DNA of 64,000 bases from Amycolatopsis deserti (GTDB lineage Bacteria; Actinomycetota; Actinomycetes; Mycobacteriales; Pseudonocardiaceae): positions 496,001 through 560,000 of the forward strand of contig NZ_BNAU01000004.1 of assembly GCF_014653945.1 (NCBI RefSeq), in the 5' to 3' direction. A program made the position numbers and the translations under genes. The notes under the pieces are model-generated. The model saw nothing but the letters and a program-made list of their open reading frames with translations, was not told the origin of the DNA and searched no databases. Positions 33,920 through 42,210 of the stretch are shown one piece after another; the stretch's first letter is position 1; every line of letters starts with the position of its first letter.

Positions 33920-35136
33920 TGTCCCAGACTTCCCTCGCCGACTACCGTGCTGCCCTGACCACGCCGGGCGCGACCCGTCCGATGGTCGCGTCCATCCTCG
34001 CGCGCCTGCCGATCGCGATGATCGGCCTGTCCGCGCTGCTCTACGTGCAGCAGGAGATGGGGTCGTTCGCCGTCGCCGGGCTGGTTTCGGCCAGCTCGCT
34101 CGTCGGCGTCGCCGTGGGGTCGGTCGTGCAGGGCAGGCTCATCGACCGCTTCGGCCCGACGCGCCCGCTGCTGTCCACCGCGGCGATGTTCGCGGTGATC
34201 CTGGTGACACTCGCGCTCGCGATCGAGGCCCACGCGGCGACTCCGGTGCTCGTCGCGCTCGCGTTCGGGATCGGCATCACCGAGCCGATGGTCGGCTCGG
34301 CCTCGCGGGCGCTGTGGGGACGGCTGGTGCCCGCCGAGGCGGCGCGCAACGCGGCCTACGCCTACGAGGCGATCAGCATGGAGGTGTTCTTCATCCTCGG
34401 CCCCGGCCTGGCCGGTCTGCTGGTCGCCGCGCCGTGGCCGGGCACCGGGATGGTCGCCGGTGGCGCGTGCATGGTGACCGGCGCGATCCTGTTCGCGCTG
34501 AGCCCGGCGGTGCGGGCGTGGGGACCGGCGGGCCGGACGCACCGGTCGCTGCTGGGTGCGCTGAGCAGCCCGGGCATGCGCACGCTCGCGCTGGCCGCGC
34601 TCGGGTTCGGTGTGGTGATCGGGTTCGTCGAGGTCGCCGTGCCGGCCGCGGCCACCGAGGCCGGGGAGCCGGCGCTGGGCGGGGTGCTGCTGTCGGTGTG
34701 GTCGGTCAGCTCGGTCGCGTTCGGCGTGGCCTACAGCCTGCGGCCGTGGCCGCGGGAGATGCCGCTGCGCCTGCCGGTGCTGCTGGCCGGGTTCGGTGTG
34801 CTCGTGGCGCTGCTGGCCTGGCCGTCGACGCTGTGGGGCCTCGCGCTCGCGATGCTCGCCGCCGGCGCGCTGATCACCCCGCAGTCGGCGACGCACTCGG
34901 CCGCGATCGAGCTGGTCGCGCCGAAGGGCACCGCGGCTGAGGCCTTCGGCTGGGTGCTGACGGCGGTCACGCTGGGGCTGGCGTTCGGCCAGTCGGTGAG
35001 CGGTTACCTGGTCGAGCACGCCGGCCCGTCGACGGCCTTCCTCGCCGCGACCGCGTCGGCGCTGGTGATCGCCGCGGTGGTCTACCTGCTGCGCGACACG
35101 GTGAAGGCACCGCGCGAGCAGGTGCTGGTGTCCTAG
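33919..35136 (+). CDS. MFS transporter (efflux type)
   Basis: 405-residue, 12-helix major facilitator. The A-motif-like loop is GRLIDRFGPTRPL between helices 2 and 3. No substrate can be read; drug or metabolite efflux is the usual role. GTG start at 33919 with no ribosome site, overlapped by palindromic sequence, so it is probably leaderless and tightly repressed. It begins an accessory block between crp and the Rv3677c-like gene that M. tuberculosis does not have. Confidence 0.88.
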   Translation: MSQTSLADYRAALTTPGATRPMVASILARLPIAMIGLSALLYVQQEMGSFAVAGLVSASSLVGVAVGSVVQGRLIDRFGPTRPLLSTAAMFAVILVTLALAIEAHAATPVLVALAFGIGITEPMVGSASRALWGRLVPAEAARNAAYAYEAISMEVFFILGPGLAGLLVAAPWPGTGMVAGGACMVTGAILFALSPAVRAWGPAGRTHRSLLGALSSPGMRTLALAALGFGVVIGFVEVAVPAAATEAGEPALGGVLLSVWSVSSVAFGVAYSLRPWPREMPLRLPVLLAGFGVLVALLAWPSTLWGLALAMLAAGALITPQSATHSAAIELVAPKGTAAEAFGWVLTAVTLGLAFGQSVSGYLVEHAGPSTAFLAATASALVIAAVVYLLRDTVKAPREQVLVS

Positions 35137-35440
35137 AGCGAGGCCTCCGGGCGAAGTGGGTGTTGCGGCTCTGCCCGACGAGACGGGACGCCACCGCCGC
35201 CTTCCTGCACCGCGCGGTGTCCTGGTTTCGCGACCAGGACGCCCTGGCGAGCAGTCCGCGCCGCGCTCGGCCTCCGGCGCCGGTTCACCAGACCTGGCTG
35301 CCCCCTGCCCACCTGGGGCCAGCACCACAACACTGAACGCGCACACCCCGCACTAGCAGGCCACCCACCCGTCACCCGACTGCCCTGACCATCCACAACG
35401 TCTCGGGGCACGACACCTAGAACGCCCCCGCAAGTCAGGC
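35137..35440. other. Gene-free spacer
   Basis: About 300 bp with no credible gene, repeat or terminator that I can support. Confidence 0.4.
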
Positions 35441-35472
35441 TTGACCCTCACATCGGTGTGAGCGGTTACCGT
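35441..35472 (+). promoter_or_regulatory. MerR-type promoter of the patatin gene
   Basis: TTGACC (35441-35446) and TACCGT (35467-35472) are separated by an overlong 20-bp spacer centred on the perfect palindrome CTCACATCGGTGTGAG (35447-35462). This arrangement is diagnostic of promoters activated by MerR-family regulators. The -10 ends 7 nt before the ATG. Confidence 0.65.
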
Positions 35473-35479
35473 GCGCGGC

Positions 35480-36352
35480 ATGAGCAGGATGATCATGCCG
35501 CGGGAATCGACGGCCGTGGTGCTCGGCGGCGGTGGGCTCGCCGGGATCGGGTGGACCATCGGGGCGCTCGCCGCGCTCGAGGAGTCCGGGGTGCTCCGGT
35601 TGGACTCCGTCGACCAGGTGATCGGGACCTCCGCGGGCGCGGCCGTGGCCGCCGCCATCCTCCAGAGCGGGTCCGCCGGCGCCGAGTACGACAAAGCGGT
35701 GCGCAAGAACCGCCGCAACGACGAGCTCGCCCCGGCGACGGCCCTGGACGCCGTGCTCCCGGACGTCCTGGCGATCCACGGCAGCGACGACCCCGTGGCG
35801 GCGAAGACCGAGCGCCTCATGCGACTGTCGCGGGAGCGCTCGCGGATCGATCCGTCCCGTCGCCGTGTGGCGATCGCCCGGCGGGTCGCGCGGGACTCCT
35901 GGCCGGCCGGCCGGTTCGGCATCACCGCGGTGCGGTCCGACGGCAGCCGAACCGTCTTCACCAGCGAGTCGGGCATCGGCCTGGTGGACGCCCTCACCGC
36001 CAGCTGCGCCGTCCCCGGGCTGTGGCCGGTCGTCCGCATCGACGGTGCGGACTACATCGACGGTGGGACGTTCTCCCTCACCAACGCCGAACTCGCCCGC
36101 GAAGCCGGCCACGTGATCGTGCTCCAGCCGATGCCGGAGCTGCCGGGATACGCCACCGCGGAACGTCAGGAAGTCCTGGACCGCGCCGTGACGATCGAGC
36201 CGTCCGAGCGGGCTCGCGCCGGGTTCGGCTCCGACCCGTTCGACCCCGACGTCCGCGGCCTGGCCGCCGTGCTCGGGTACGAGGACGGCCTTGCGGCCGT
36301 CCCGGCCGTGACCTCGCTGCTCGGGCCTCTCAGAACGTCGTCGAGCGGCTGA
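35480..36352 (+). CDS. Patatin-like phospholipase
   Basis: 290-residue lipid acyl hydrolase of the patatin family. Oxyanion loop GGGGLAGIGW (about residues 16-25), nucleophile elbow GTSAG (about 49-53) and the Asp of DGG (YIDGGTFS, near residue 195) make the Ser-Asp dyad. It has no signal peptide, so it is intracellular or membrane-associated. The ATG at 35480 is set by the leaderless MerR-type promoter; the GTG at 35471 is inside the -10. Its 3' end overlaps the convergent SDR gene by 23 bp. Confidence 0.9.
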   Translation: MSRMIMPRESTAVVLGGGGLAGIGWTIGALAALEESGVLRLDSVDQVIGTSAGAAVAAAILQSGSAGAEYDKAVRKNRRNDELAPATALDAVLPDVLAIHGSDDPVAAKTERLMRLSRERSRIDPSRRRVAIARRVARDSWPAGRFGITAVRSDGSRTVFTSESGIGLVDALTASCAVPGLWPVVRIDGADYIDGGTFSLTNAELAREAGHVIVLQPMPELPGYATAERQEVLDRAVTIEPSERARAGFGSDPFDPDVRGLAAVLGYEDGLAAVPAVTSLLGPLRTSSSG

Positions 36353-37148
36353 CCTCTTCCCACGCGTCGAGGTCGGCGCGCAGCTGCGCGTGCTTGGCAC
36401 GGAGCCCCTCCACGGCGTCCGCGCCCAGCGCGAGGCGCAGCGGCGGCTTCTCGGCGTCCAGCACGCGCACGATCGCCTGCGCGGCCTTCGCCGGGTCGCC
36501 GGGCTGCGTGCCGTCCATGGTGTCCACCGCGGCCCGCGTGGGCAGGTCGCGGTAGGCGTCGATCTCGCGGGACCGGTGCATCCGCGCGCCGCCGAACTCG
36601 GTCCGGAACGCGCCCGGCTCGACGATCAGCACCCGCACCCCGAACGGCTCCAGCTCGGCGGCCAGCGACTCGGACACCGCCTCCAGCGCGAACTTCGCCG
36701 AGCAGTACGCACCGAACCCAGGCGGGGACACCTGCCCGCCCATCGAGCTCATCTGCACGATCGCGCCGCTGCCCTGCTCACGCAGGTGCGGCACGACGGC
36801 CTTGGTGACCGCGACCGCGCCGAAGAACATGACCTCCATCACCGACCGCAGCTCGTCCAGGGTGAACTCCTCGACCGCGCCGACCGACCCGTGGCCGGCG
36901 TTGTTCACCACCACGTCGATGCGGCCGAACTCACGCAGCGTCGCCTGCACGGCCTCCTCGACCTGCGCCGGGTCGGTCACGTCCAGCGCGTGCGTGCGCA
37001 CGCGGTCCCCGGCGAGGTCGGCGAGCTGCTCGGGCCGGCGCGCCGTCGCCATCACCCGGTCCCCGGCCGCGACCGCCGCGCGGACCAGCTCCCGCCCGAA
37101 CCCCGCGGAGCACCCGGTGATCAGCCACACCCGTTCCGTCTTCGTCAT
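36330..37148 (-). CDS. Short-chain dehydrogenase/reductase
   Basis: 272-residue classical SDR. Cofactor motif TGCSAGFG, NNAG, catalytic Ser in MSSMGG and YCSAK (Tyr-x3-Lys) are present. The preference for NAD(H) or NADP(H) is not certain; ARRPEQ after strand 2 favours NADP(H). The substrate is unknown. ATG at 37148. It is divergent from a LysR gene 70 bp away and is the likely target of that regulator. Confidence 0.92.
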   Translation of the reverse strand: MTKTERVWLITGCSAGFGRELVRAAVAAGDRVMATARRPEQLADLAGDRVRTHALDVTDPAQVEEAVQATLREFGRIDVVVNNAGHGSVGAVEEFTLDELRSVMEVMFFGAVAVTKAVVPHLREQGSGAIVQMSSMGGQVSPPGFGAYCSAKFALEAVSESLAAELEPFGVRVLIVEPGAFRTEFGGARMHRSREIDAYRDLPTRAAVDTMDGTQPGDPAKAAQAIVRVLDAEKPPLRLALGADAVEGLRAKHAQLRADLDAWEEVSRSTTF

Positions 37149-37218
37149 GCCCCCAGCCTGGCGGTGATCTTGGAAACCGGCCAACACCCTTTCGCTCCGG
37201 CGGCTACAGTCGTTTCCT

Positions 37219-38124
37219 GTGACCCTGCCCGAGCTGCGGCAACTGCGGTACTTCGTCGCGGTCGCCGAGGAGCTGAGCTTCACCCGCGCCGCCCGTCGGT
37301 TGTCGATCGCGCAGCAGTCGCTGTCGCAGCAGATCACCGTGCTGGAACGCACGCTCGACGCGAAGCTGTTCGACCGCGACAGCCGGGGCACCCGCCTCAC
37401 CGAGGCCGGACGGCTGTTCCTGCCCGAGGCGAACGCGGTGCTCGACCGGGCCCGGCAGGCCGTCGCCACCCTGGCCAGGGCCCGCCGCGGCGAGGTGGGT
37501 GAGCTGACCGTCGCCTTCCTCGCCTCCACGGCGAACTACCTGCTGCCGCCGGTCGTGCGCGCCTTCCGCGAGCGCTACCCGGACGTCCGGCTGCACACCG
37601 AGGACACCTCGGTCGCCACCCTCGTGGCGGGGCTGCGGGACGGCCGCTACGACGCCGCGTTCAGCCGCCCGCCGCTGGTCGACGGGCTGGCCGCGCGCAC
37701 CCTGGCCGTCGAGCAGACCTGCGCCGTCCTGCCCGAGGGGCACCCGCTCGCCGACCGGGACGAGCTGACGCTGGCCGACCTCGCGGACGAGCCGTGGGTG
37801 CTGACCGAACGCAGCTCGTGGCCGCCGTGGCACCGCAAGTACGACGAGGACTTCCGACGGGCCGGGTACGAGCCGAAGATCGTCCAGCGGGCCGCCAGCG
37901 TGCCGAGCCTGCTCGGGCTGGTGGCCGCCGGGGTCGGGGTCTCCCGGCTGGCCCGTTCGGCGCACAGCCTGCGCCGGACGGGCGTGGTGTTCGTGCCGCT
38001 GGCCGGCGAGCAGGCGCGCACGCAGGTGCTGTGGCTGCCGGAGGCGGACAAGCCGGCGCTGCGCAACCTGCTCGACGTGGTGACCGAGCTGGCCGCGCGG
38101 ACCGACCTCACCCAGGCCGGTTAG
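37219..38124 (+). CDS. LysR-family transcriptional regulator
   Basis: 301-residue regulator. The N-terminal winged helix includes LSFTRAARRLSIAQQSLSQQ; the C-terminal substrate-binding domain spans about 90-300. GTG start; TACAGT (37205-37210) lies 8 nt upstream, indicating a leaderless transcript. It is divergently oriented to the SDR gene, the classical LysR arrangement. Its ligand is unknown. The 3' end overlaps the convergent MBL gene by 17 bp. Confidence 0.93.
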   Translation: MTLPELRQLRYFVAVAEELSFTRAARRLSIAQQSLSQQITVLERTLDAKLFDRDSRGTRLTEAGRLFLPEANAVLDRARQAVATLARARRGEVGELTVAFLASTANYLLPPVVRAFRERYPDVRLHTEDTSVATLVAGLRDGRYDAAFSRPPLVDGLAARTLAVEQTCAVLPEGHPLADRDELTLADLADEPWVLTERSSWPPWHRKYDEDFRRAGYEPKIVQRAASVPSLLGLVAAGVGVSRLARSAHSLRRTGVVFVPLAGEQARTQVLWLPEADKPALRNLLDVVTELAARTDLTQAG

Positions 38125-38878
38125 ACCGCAGGTACGCCAGCTGGGCGTTGACGCTGTGCTCGGCGGGAGCCCACAGCGCCCGGTCCACGTCGGCGTACAC
38201 CAGCTCCACCACCTGGCGTGCGGTGGCGTCCGCGCCCAGCTTCTCCAGCGCCGCCCGGACCTGGTCCAGCCGCTGCTCGCGGTGGTCCAGGTACTCCTGC
38301 GCGACCACCCGCAGATCGGCCATCTCGGGGCCGTGCCCGGGCAGTGTCAGCAGGCCGGACGGCAGCTCGATCAGCCGCCGCAGGGAGTCCAGGTACGCGC
38401 CGAGGTCGGTGAGCACCGTGGTGCCGCGGCCGAGGATCGTGTCGCCGGTCAGGACCTGGTCGCCGACGCGCAGGCACACCGAGTCGGCGGTGTGGCCGGG
38501 CGTGTGCAGGACCTCGATGTCCAGGCCCGCGGCGGAGATCACGTCGCCGTCGGCGAACGGGTCCGCGTCCCGGCACAGCGCGGCGTCGAAGGCCCGCACC
38601 GGCGCCTGCACCCGCTCGGCCAGCCACGGCGCGCCCTCGACGTGGTCGGGGTGGTGGTGGGTGAGCAGGATCATCGCCACCGGGCCCTGCTCGGTGAGCA
38701 GCGGCAGGTGATCGAGGTCCTGGTAGCCGGGGTCGACGATGACGCACTCGGTCGAGCCGGGGGCCCGCAGCACCCACGTGTTCGTGCCGTCCAGCGTCAT
38801 CGTGGACGGGTTGTTCTCCAGCACGACCGCGGCGGTGGACGAGACCTCGCGGCGCACGCCGTAGGCGGGGTGGCTCAT
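38108..38878 (-). CDS. MBL-fold metallohydrolase (Rv3677c-like)
   Basis: 256-residue metallo-beta-lactamase-fold hydrolase related to glyoxalase II and RNase Z-like LACTB2 enzymes. Metal motif THHHPDHVEG, then HTPGHTADSV and GDTILG supply the zinc ligands. A C-terminal winged-helix-like domain (about 205-256) fits the LACTB2 group, some of which cut RNA. The ATG overlaps the NUDIX stop (ATGA), so the two are co-translated. It marks the return of the conserved mycobacteria-like order. Confidence 0.9.
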   Translation of the reverse strand: MSHPAYGVRREVSSTAAVVLENNPSTMTLDGTNTWVLRAPGSTECVIVDPGYQDLDHLPLLTEQGPVAMILLTHHHPDHVEGAPWLAERVQAPVRAFDAALCRDADPFADGDVISAAGLDIEVLHTPGHTADSVCLRVGDQVLTGDTILGRGTTVLTDLGAYLDSLRRLIELPSGLLTLPGHGPEMADLRVVAQEYLDHREQRLDQVRAALEKLGADATARQVVELVYADVDRALWAPAEHSVNAQLAYLRSNRPG

Positions 38879-39672
38879 TCCGCGACCACCCGGATCGCGT
38901 CGCCCTCGCGGATCAGCTTCGGGATGATCGCCTCGACCGTCCGCTCGGCGGCCAGCGCCTCCGCGGCCGTGCCGAACTCCGCCAGCTCGCTCAAGGTGTG
39001 CCAGGTCGGCGGCATCAGCATGCTGCGGCCCGCCTCCGCGTCGGCCAGTGCCTCGGCCGGGCGCCACCAGCCGGACGACTCGGCCTCGGTGGTCTTGCCA
39101 TCGGCCTCCTGGCCGTGCGGCAGGATCGCGGCGAAGAACCGGGTGTCGTAACGGCGTTTCTCCTGCGCCGGGGTGATCCAGTGGGCCCACGGACGCAGCA
39201 GGTCGGAGCGCAGGGTGAGCCCCTCGCGCGCCAGGAAGTCGGCCAGCGACAGCTCCCGCGACACCAGCGCCTCCCGCGCGCCGGCGTACTTCGCGGTGTC
39301 GGTGACCACCTCGTCGGCTGTGCCGGCGAGCAGCACCCCGGACTCCTCGAACGTCTCCCGCACGGCCGCGCACACCAGGGCCCGCGCGACCTGCTCGGTC
39401 CCGTTGAACCAGCTCGCCCAGTCGGTCGCGGGCGGACCGGCCCACGCGATCGTCGCGTCGGCGTCGCGCTGGTCCACCCCGCCGCCGGGGAAGACCGTCA
39501 TGCCGGCGGCGAACGCCATCGCGTTCACGCGACGTTGCAGGAAGACTTCGAGACCGTTGTCGCCGTCCCGCAGCAACAGCACTGTCGCCGCGTCGCGGGG
39601 CACGGCCGGCTCGGCCGGCACCGCGTCGGAGAAGTTCATGCTCCCCGGGATCCGGAAATCAAGTTGCACCAC
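38875..39672 (-). CDS. NUDIX hydrolase
   Basis: 265-residue NUDIX-superfamily protein with a long N-terminal half. The Nudix-like helix reads VRETFEESGVLL after FPGGGVDQRDAD, with about 35 extra residues inserted between the GGG and the helix, so the box is split. That insertion is typical of the NUDT19-like/acyl-CoA group. The start is uncertain: GTG 39672 lies 7 nt after TAAGTT and fits leaderless expression, while ATG 39639 is internal. A palindrome overlaps the start. Coupled to the MBL gene downstream. Confidence 0.85.
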   Translation of the reverse strand: MVQLDFRIPGSMNFSDAVPAEPAVPRDAATVLLLRDGDNGLEVFLQRRVNAMAFAAGMTVFPGGGVDQRDADATIAWAGPPATDWASWFNGTEQVARALVCAAVRETFEESGVLLAGTADEVVTDTAKYAGAREALVSRELSLADFLAREGLTLRSDLLRPWAHWITPAQEKRRYDTRFFAAILPHGQEADGKTTEAESSGWWRPAEALADAEAGRSMLMPPTWHTLSELAEFGTAAEALAAERTVEAIIPKLIREGDAIRVVAE

Positions 39673-39685
39673 ACGAGGCAACTTA
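39661..39685 (-). promoter_or_regulatory. Palindrome and -10 at the NUDIX start
   Basis: AAGTTGC (39661-39667) and GCAACTT (39678-39684) are inverted with a 10-bp gap and cover both the minus-strand TAAGTT (-10, 39680-39685) and the GTG start. Confidence 0.4.
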
Positions 39686-39693
39686 CGTGTTAA

Positions 39694-40872
39694 TCAGGAA
39701 CCGGAGAAGCCGTCGACCCAGCGCGGGTCGTCGTCGGGCCGTCCGGAGCCGTTGGCCCGGACCTTGGCGGCCTCGGCGCGCTCCCGCTCGGCGAGCTCGG
39801 CGTGCAGCTCACGCAGGAGCTGGCGGTCGCGCTCGGACAGCTGCGGGTCGTTGAGGTCGAGTTCCGGGATTTCGATCACTTCACCCGGTCCGATCGTCGC
39901 CGAGGCCACGGCTCTGGGCTTCTCGCCGTCCTCCGCGGCCAGCTGCGCCCGCAGCTGGGCGACCTCCTCGGAGGTCATGTCCATGGTGTTCTCCACGCGG
40001 CTGGGCTCGGGACCCTCCTCGCGCGGCTTGAACATGTGGCCGGGCCCGCCCGGGTGCCGGACGACCTCGGTCGCCTCCGTCTCGGAAGTCTCCGCGGCCG
40101 CTTCAGTGGTGGTGGTCTCCTCCGCGGCCGGAGGTTCGGGCTCCTCGGGCTCGTCCCCGGCGGCGACCGAGGCGTGCGCCACGTGCCGGCCGGAGCCCTG
40201 GCGCTGCGCGGGCGCCGTGGGGGCGGAGGGCGGGACGGCCCCGCCGGAGAGCCAGACCGCGGTGGCCGCGGCCAGTGCCTGCTCGTGGTAGCGGGAGCGC
40301 TCGGTGGACGGCCCGGTGACCTCGACGACCGACCGGATCCCGGCGCGCCGCAGCGCGGCGTCGATGCGGTACGCGGCGGCCGGCGGGTTGCCCTCCGGGC
40401 CGATCTCGACGAGCACCACGCGCTGTGGAAGCGGGCCCGGCACGCTGCCGGCCGGGGTGTTGCGCCACACCGCGTGCACCGACCGCAGGTCCGGCAGCAC
40501 CTGGAGGGTCCGGTCGAGCGCGTCGGCGACGCCGTGCTCGGGCTGGTGGTCGCCGGTGAAGCGGTGCAGGACGCCGGTCTCGGCCTCCGGGTCGTTCACC
40601 ACCAGCTGGTCGGCGAGCGTCGCGTCCGACCGCGTCAGTTCCAGGACCAGCGCCAGCTCGTGCCGCTCCGCCTCGCGGACCGGCAGCCGGCCCGCGATCA
40701 GCGCACCCGTGGTCAGCTCGGCGGCCTCGTCGAGGCGCGCTCGCGCGATCAGCTCGCGCGCCTCCGACAGCAGGCTGTCGTCCAGGCGGCCTGCCAGCCC
40801 CAGCAACAGGTTGTGCAGCCGCAACGGCACCGCGAACCCGTCGCCCGCGATCCCGTCGTGGACGTCCACCAT
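39694..40872 (-). CDS. Unknown conserved protein, larger member of a paralogous pair
   Basis: 392-residue protein I do not recognise. The N-terminal part has LHNLLLGLAGRLDDSLL, mirrored in the next gene upstream as CHELLLRLAGRMPDRLL. A middle alpha/beta segment (about 130-215) has PQRVVLVEIG and ends YHEQALAAATAVWL, again mirrored next door. Residues about 215-392 are a Glu/Thr/Pro-rich disordered tail, ending in a charged helix (LRELHAELAERERAEAAKV). AGGGAG precedes the ATG. The pair sits between RidA and the NUDIX/MBL genes, where M. tuberculosis has nothing equivalent that I know. A scaffold or nucleotide-related role cannot be told from sequence. Confidence 0.75.
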   Translation of the reverse strand: MVDVHDGIAGDGFAVPLRLHNLLLGLAGRLDDSLLSEARELIARARLDEAAELTTGALIAGRLPVREAERHELALVLELTRSDATLADQLVVNDPEAETGVLHRFTGDHQPEHGVADALDRTLQVLPDLRSVHAVWRNTPAGSVPGPLPQRVVLVEIGPEGNPPAAAYRIDAALRRAGIRSVVEVTGPSTERSRYHEQALAAATAVWLSGGAVPPSAPTAPAQRQGSGRHVAHASVAAGDEPEEPEPPAAEETTTTEAAAETSETEATEVVRHPGGPGHMFKPREEGPEPSRVENTMDMTSEEVAQLRAQLAAEDGEKPRAVASATIGPGEVIEIPELDLNDPQLSERDRQLLRELHAELAERERAEAAKVRANGSGRPDDDPRWVDGFSGS

Positions 40873-40905
40873 CTAGCTTCTCCCTCCAGCTCGGCAGGAG
40901 TGCCG

Positions 40906-41526
40906 TTACGCGGCGACGAGCCGGTGCCCGGTGTCCACCGCACCGACGCAGACGAGCTCGGAGCTCGCCAGTGCGGCCTGGTGGTACTCCGGCAGCTCGA
41001 ACCGCGGCGGCATCACCTCGACGCTGGGTTCCTCGTCCCCCAGCACCCGCAGGACCCGCTGCAGCTCCCCGGTCAGCCTCGGCAGTCCGGACAGGGCCGT
41101 GATCAGCAGCACACGCTTGGGTTCCTCCCCCGTGCGCTGACGCCAGCTCTGCCGCACCTCGCCGACGTCCGGCCGACCCCGCAGGGTGGCGTGGACCAGC
41201 GCGGACACCGAGTCAACCGAGTTCACCTGATCGGGTGCACTCGGGGTGAATGTGTACCGGTTCTCGCCGACCTCGTCCACCCCCAGGGTCGAACTCACCT
41301 GGTGCCAGTCCGCGCCGTGCGGCACGAGACCCGCCACGAGCAGGCGATACTCCGGCTGGTCGAGATCGATGTTGTGCTTGAGCAGCGTGCGCGGCAACGT
41401 TCGAGCCAAGGTCGACATCGCGCCCTCGCCCAGCCAGTCCCGGTAGCGCCAGAGCAGGCGGTCGGGCATCCGCCCCGCCAGCCGCAGCAACAGCTCGTGG
41501 CACGAGGCTTCAATGTCCGGGTCCAT
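40906..41526 (-). CDS. Unknown conserved protein, compact paralogue
   Basis: 206-residue protein resembling the core of the preceding entry: CHELLLRLAGRMPDRLL at the N-terminus, KRVLLITALSGLPRLTGEL in an alpha/beta region and YHQAALASSELVCVGAV near the end, with the disordered tail missing. No known motif. The ATG overlaps the RidA stop (TGATG), and the larger paralogue begins 33 bp downstream, so all are in one minus-strand operon with DUF4177 and RidA. A duplication followed by tail gain or loss explains the pair. Confidence 0.75.
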   Translation of the reverse strand: MDPDIEASCHELLLRLAGRMPDRLLWRYRDWLGEGAMSTLARTLPRTLLKHNIDLDQPEYRLLVAGLVPHGADWHQVSSTLGVDEVGENRYTFTPSAPDQVNSVDSVSALVHATLRGRPDVGEVRQSWRQRTGEEPKRVLLITALSGLPRLTGELQRVLRVLGDEEPSVEVMPPRFELPEYHQAALASSELVCVGAVDTGHRLVAA

Positions 41527-41981
41527 CAGCTCACCTCGACAATCAGTTCGACCTCGACCGGTGCCCCCAGCGGCAGCTCGGCCACACCCACCGCCGAGCG
41601 GGCGTGCGCGCCCGCGTCGCCGAAGATCTCGCCGAAGAGCTCCGACGCGCCGTTGATCACAGCCGGCTGGCCGGTGAACCCCTCCGCGGACGCGACGTAC
41701 CCGACGACCTTCACGATCCGGACGATCGACTCGAGACCGACGAGCGCGTCCACCGCCGCGATCGCGTTCAGCGCCGCGGTCCGGGCGTAGCGCTTGGCCT
41801 CCTCCGGGCTCACCTCGGCGCCGACCTTGCCGGTCCCCTCCAGCTTGCCGTTGACGAACGGCACCTGGCCCGCGGTGTAGACCATCGACCCGCTGCGCAC
41901 GGCCGGCACGTAGGCGGCCACCGGCGCGGCGACGCCCGGCAGCTCGATCCCGAGTTCGGCCAGGCGGTCGCCCCAGCTCAT
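41526..41981 (-). CDS. ridA: RidA-family enamine/imine deaminase
   Basis: 151-residue RidA/YjgF-family protein (Rv3678c-like, same length). It hydrolyses reactive enamines from PLP enzymes to keto acids. YTAGQVPFVNGKL and the C-terminal HARSAVGVAELPLGAPVEVE, with the catalytic-position Arg before Ser-Ala-Val, fit the active subgroup. The ATG overlaps the stop of the DUF4177 gene as ATGA. Confidence 0.92.
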   Translation of the reverse strand: MSWGDRLAELGIELPGVAAPVAAYVPAVRSGSMVYTAGQVPFVNGKLEGTGKVGAEVSPEEAKRYARTAALNAIAAVDALVGLESIVRIVKVVGYVASAEGFTGQPAVINGASELFGEIFGDAGAHARSAVGVAELPLGAPVEVELIVEVS

Positions 41982-42139
41982 GCCTTGGCCCGCTTCAGAT
42001 AAGCGACGTGCTGCTCCCCGCTCGGGTTGGGCAGCACCGTCACCAGCTCCCAGCCGTCCTCGCCCCACTGGTCGAGGATCTGCTTGGTCGCGTGGATCAG
42101 CAGCGGAACCGTGGCGTACTCCCACTTCGTGGCGCTCAT
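41978..42139 (-). CDS. DUF4177 small protein
   Basis: 53-residue protein (MSATKWEYATVPLLIHATKQ at the start), too short for many gene callers but conserved as Rv3678A in M. tuberculosis. The WEY...DGWELVTVLP pattern is the DUF4177 signature. Its stop overlaps ridA by ATGA and it leads this minus-strand operon, divergent from the Get3/ArsA pair. Function unknown. Confidence 0.85.
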   Translation of the reverse strand: MSATKWEYATVPLLIHATKQILDQWGEDGWELVTVLPNPSGEQHVAYLKRAKA

Positions 42140-42210
42140 GGGGTCAATCTAGTGGTGATGGGAAGCTCTCCTCGCGGCGGCAGCGTGATCGCTGGCTTAC
42201 GCTGGATCGT

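Noticed and set aside
35133-35411. A minus-strand frame after the MFS gene
   Set aside because: No start signal and Arg/Pro-rich sequence; the gap is better left as non-coding.
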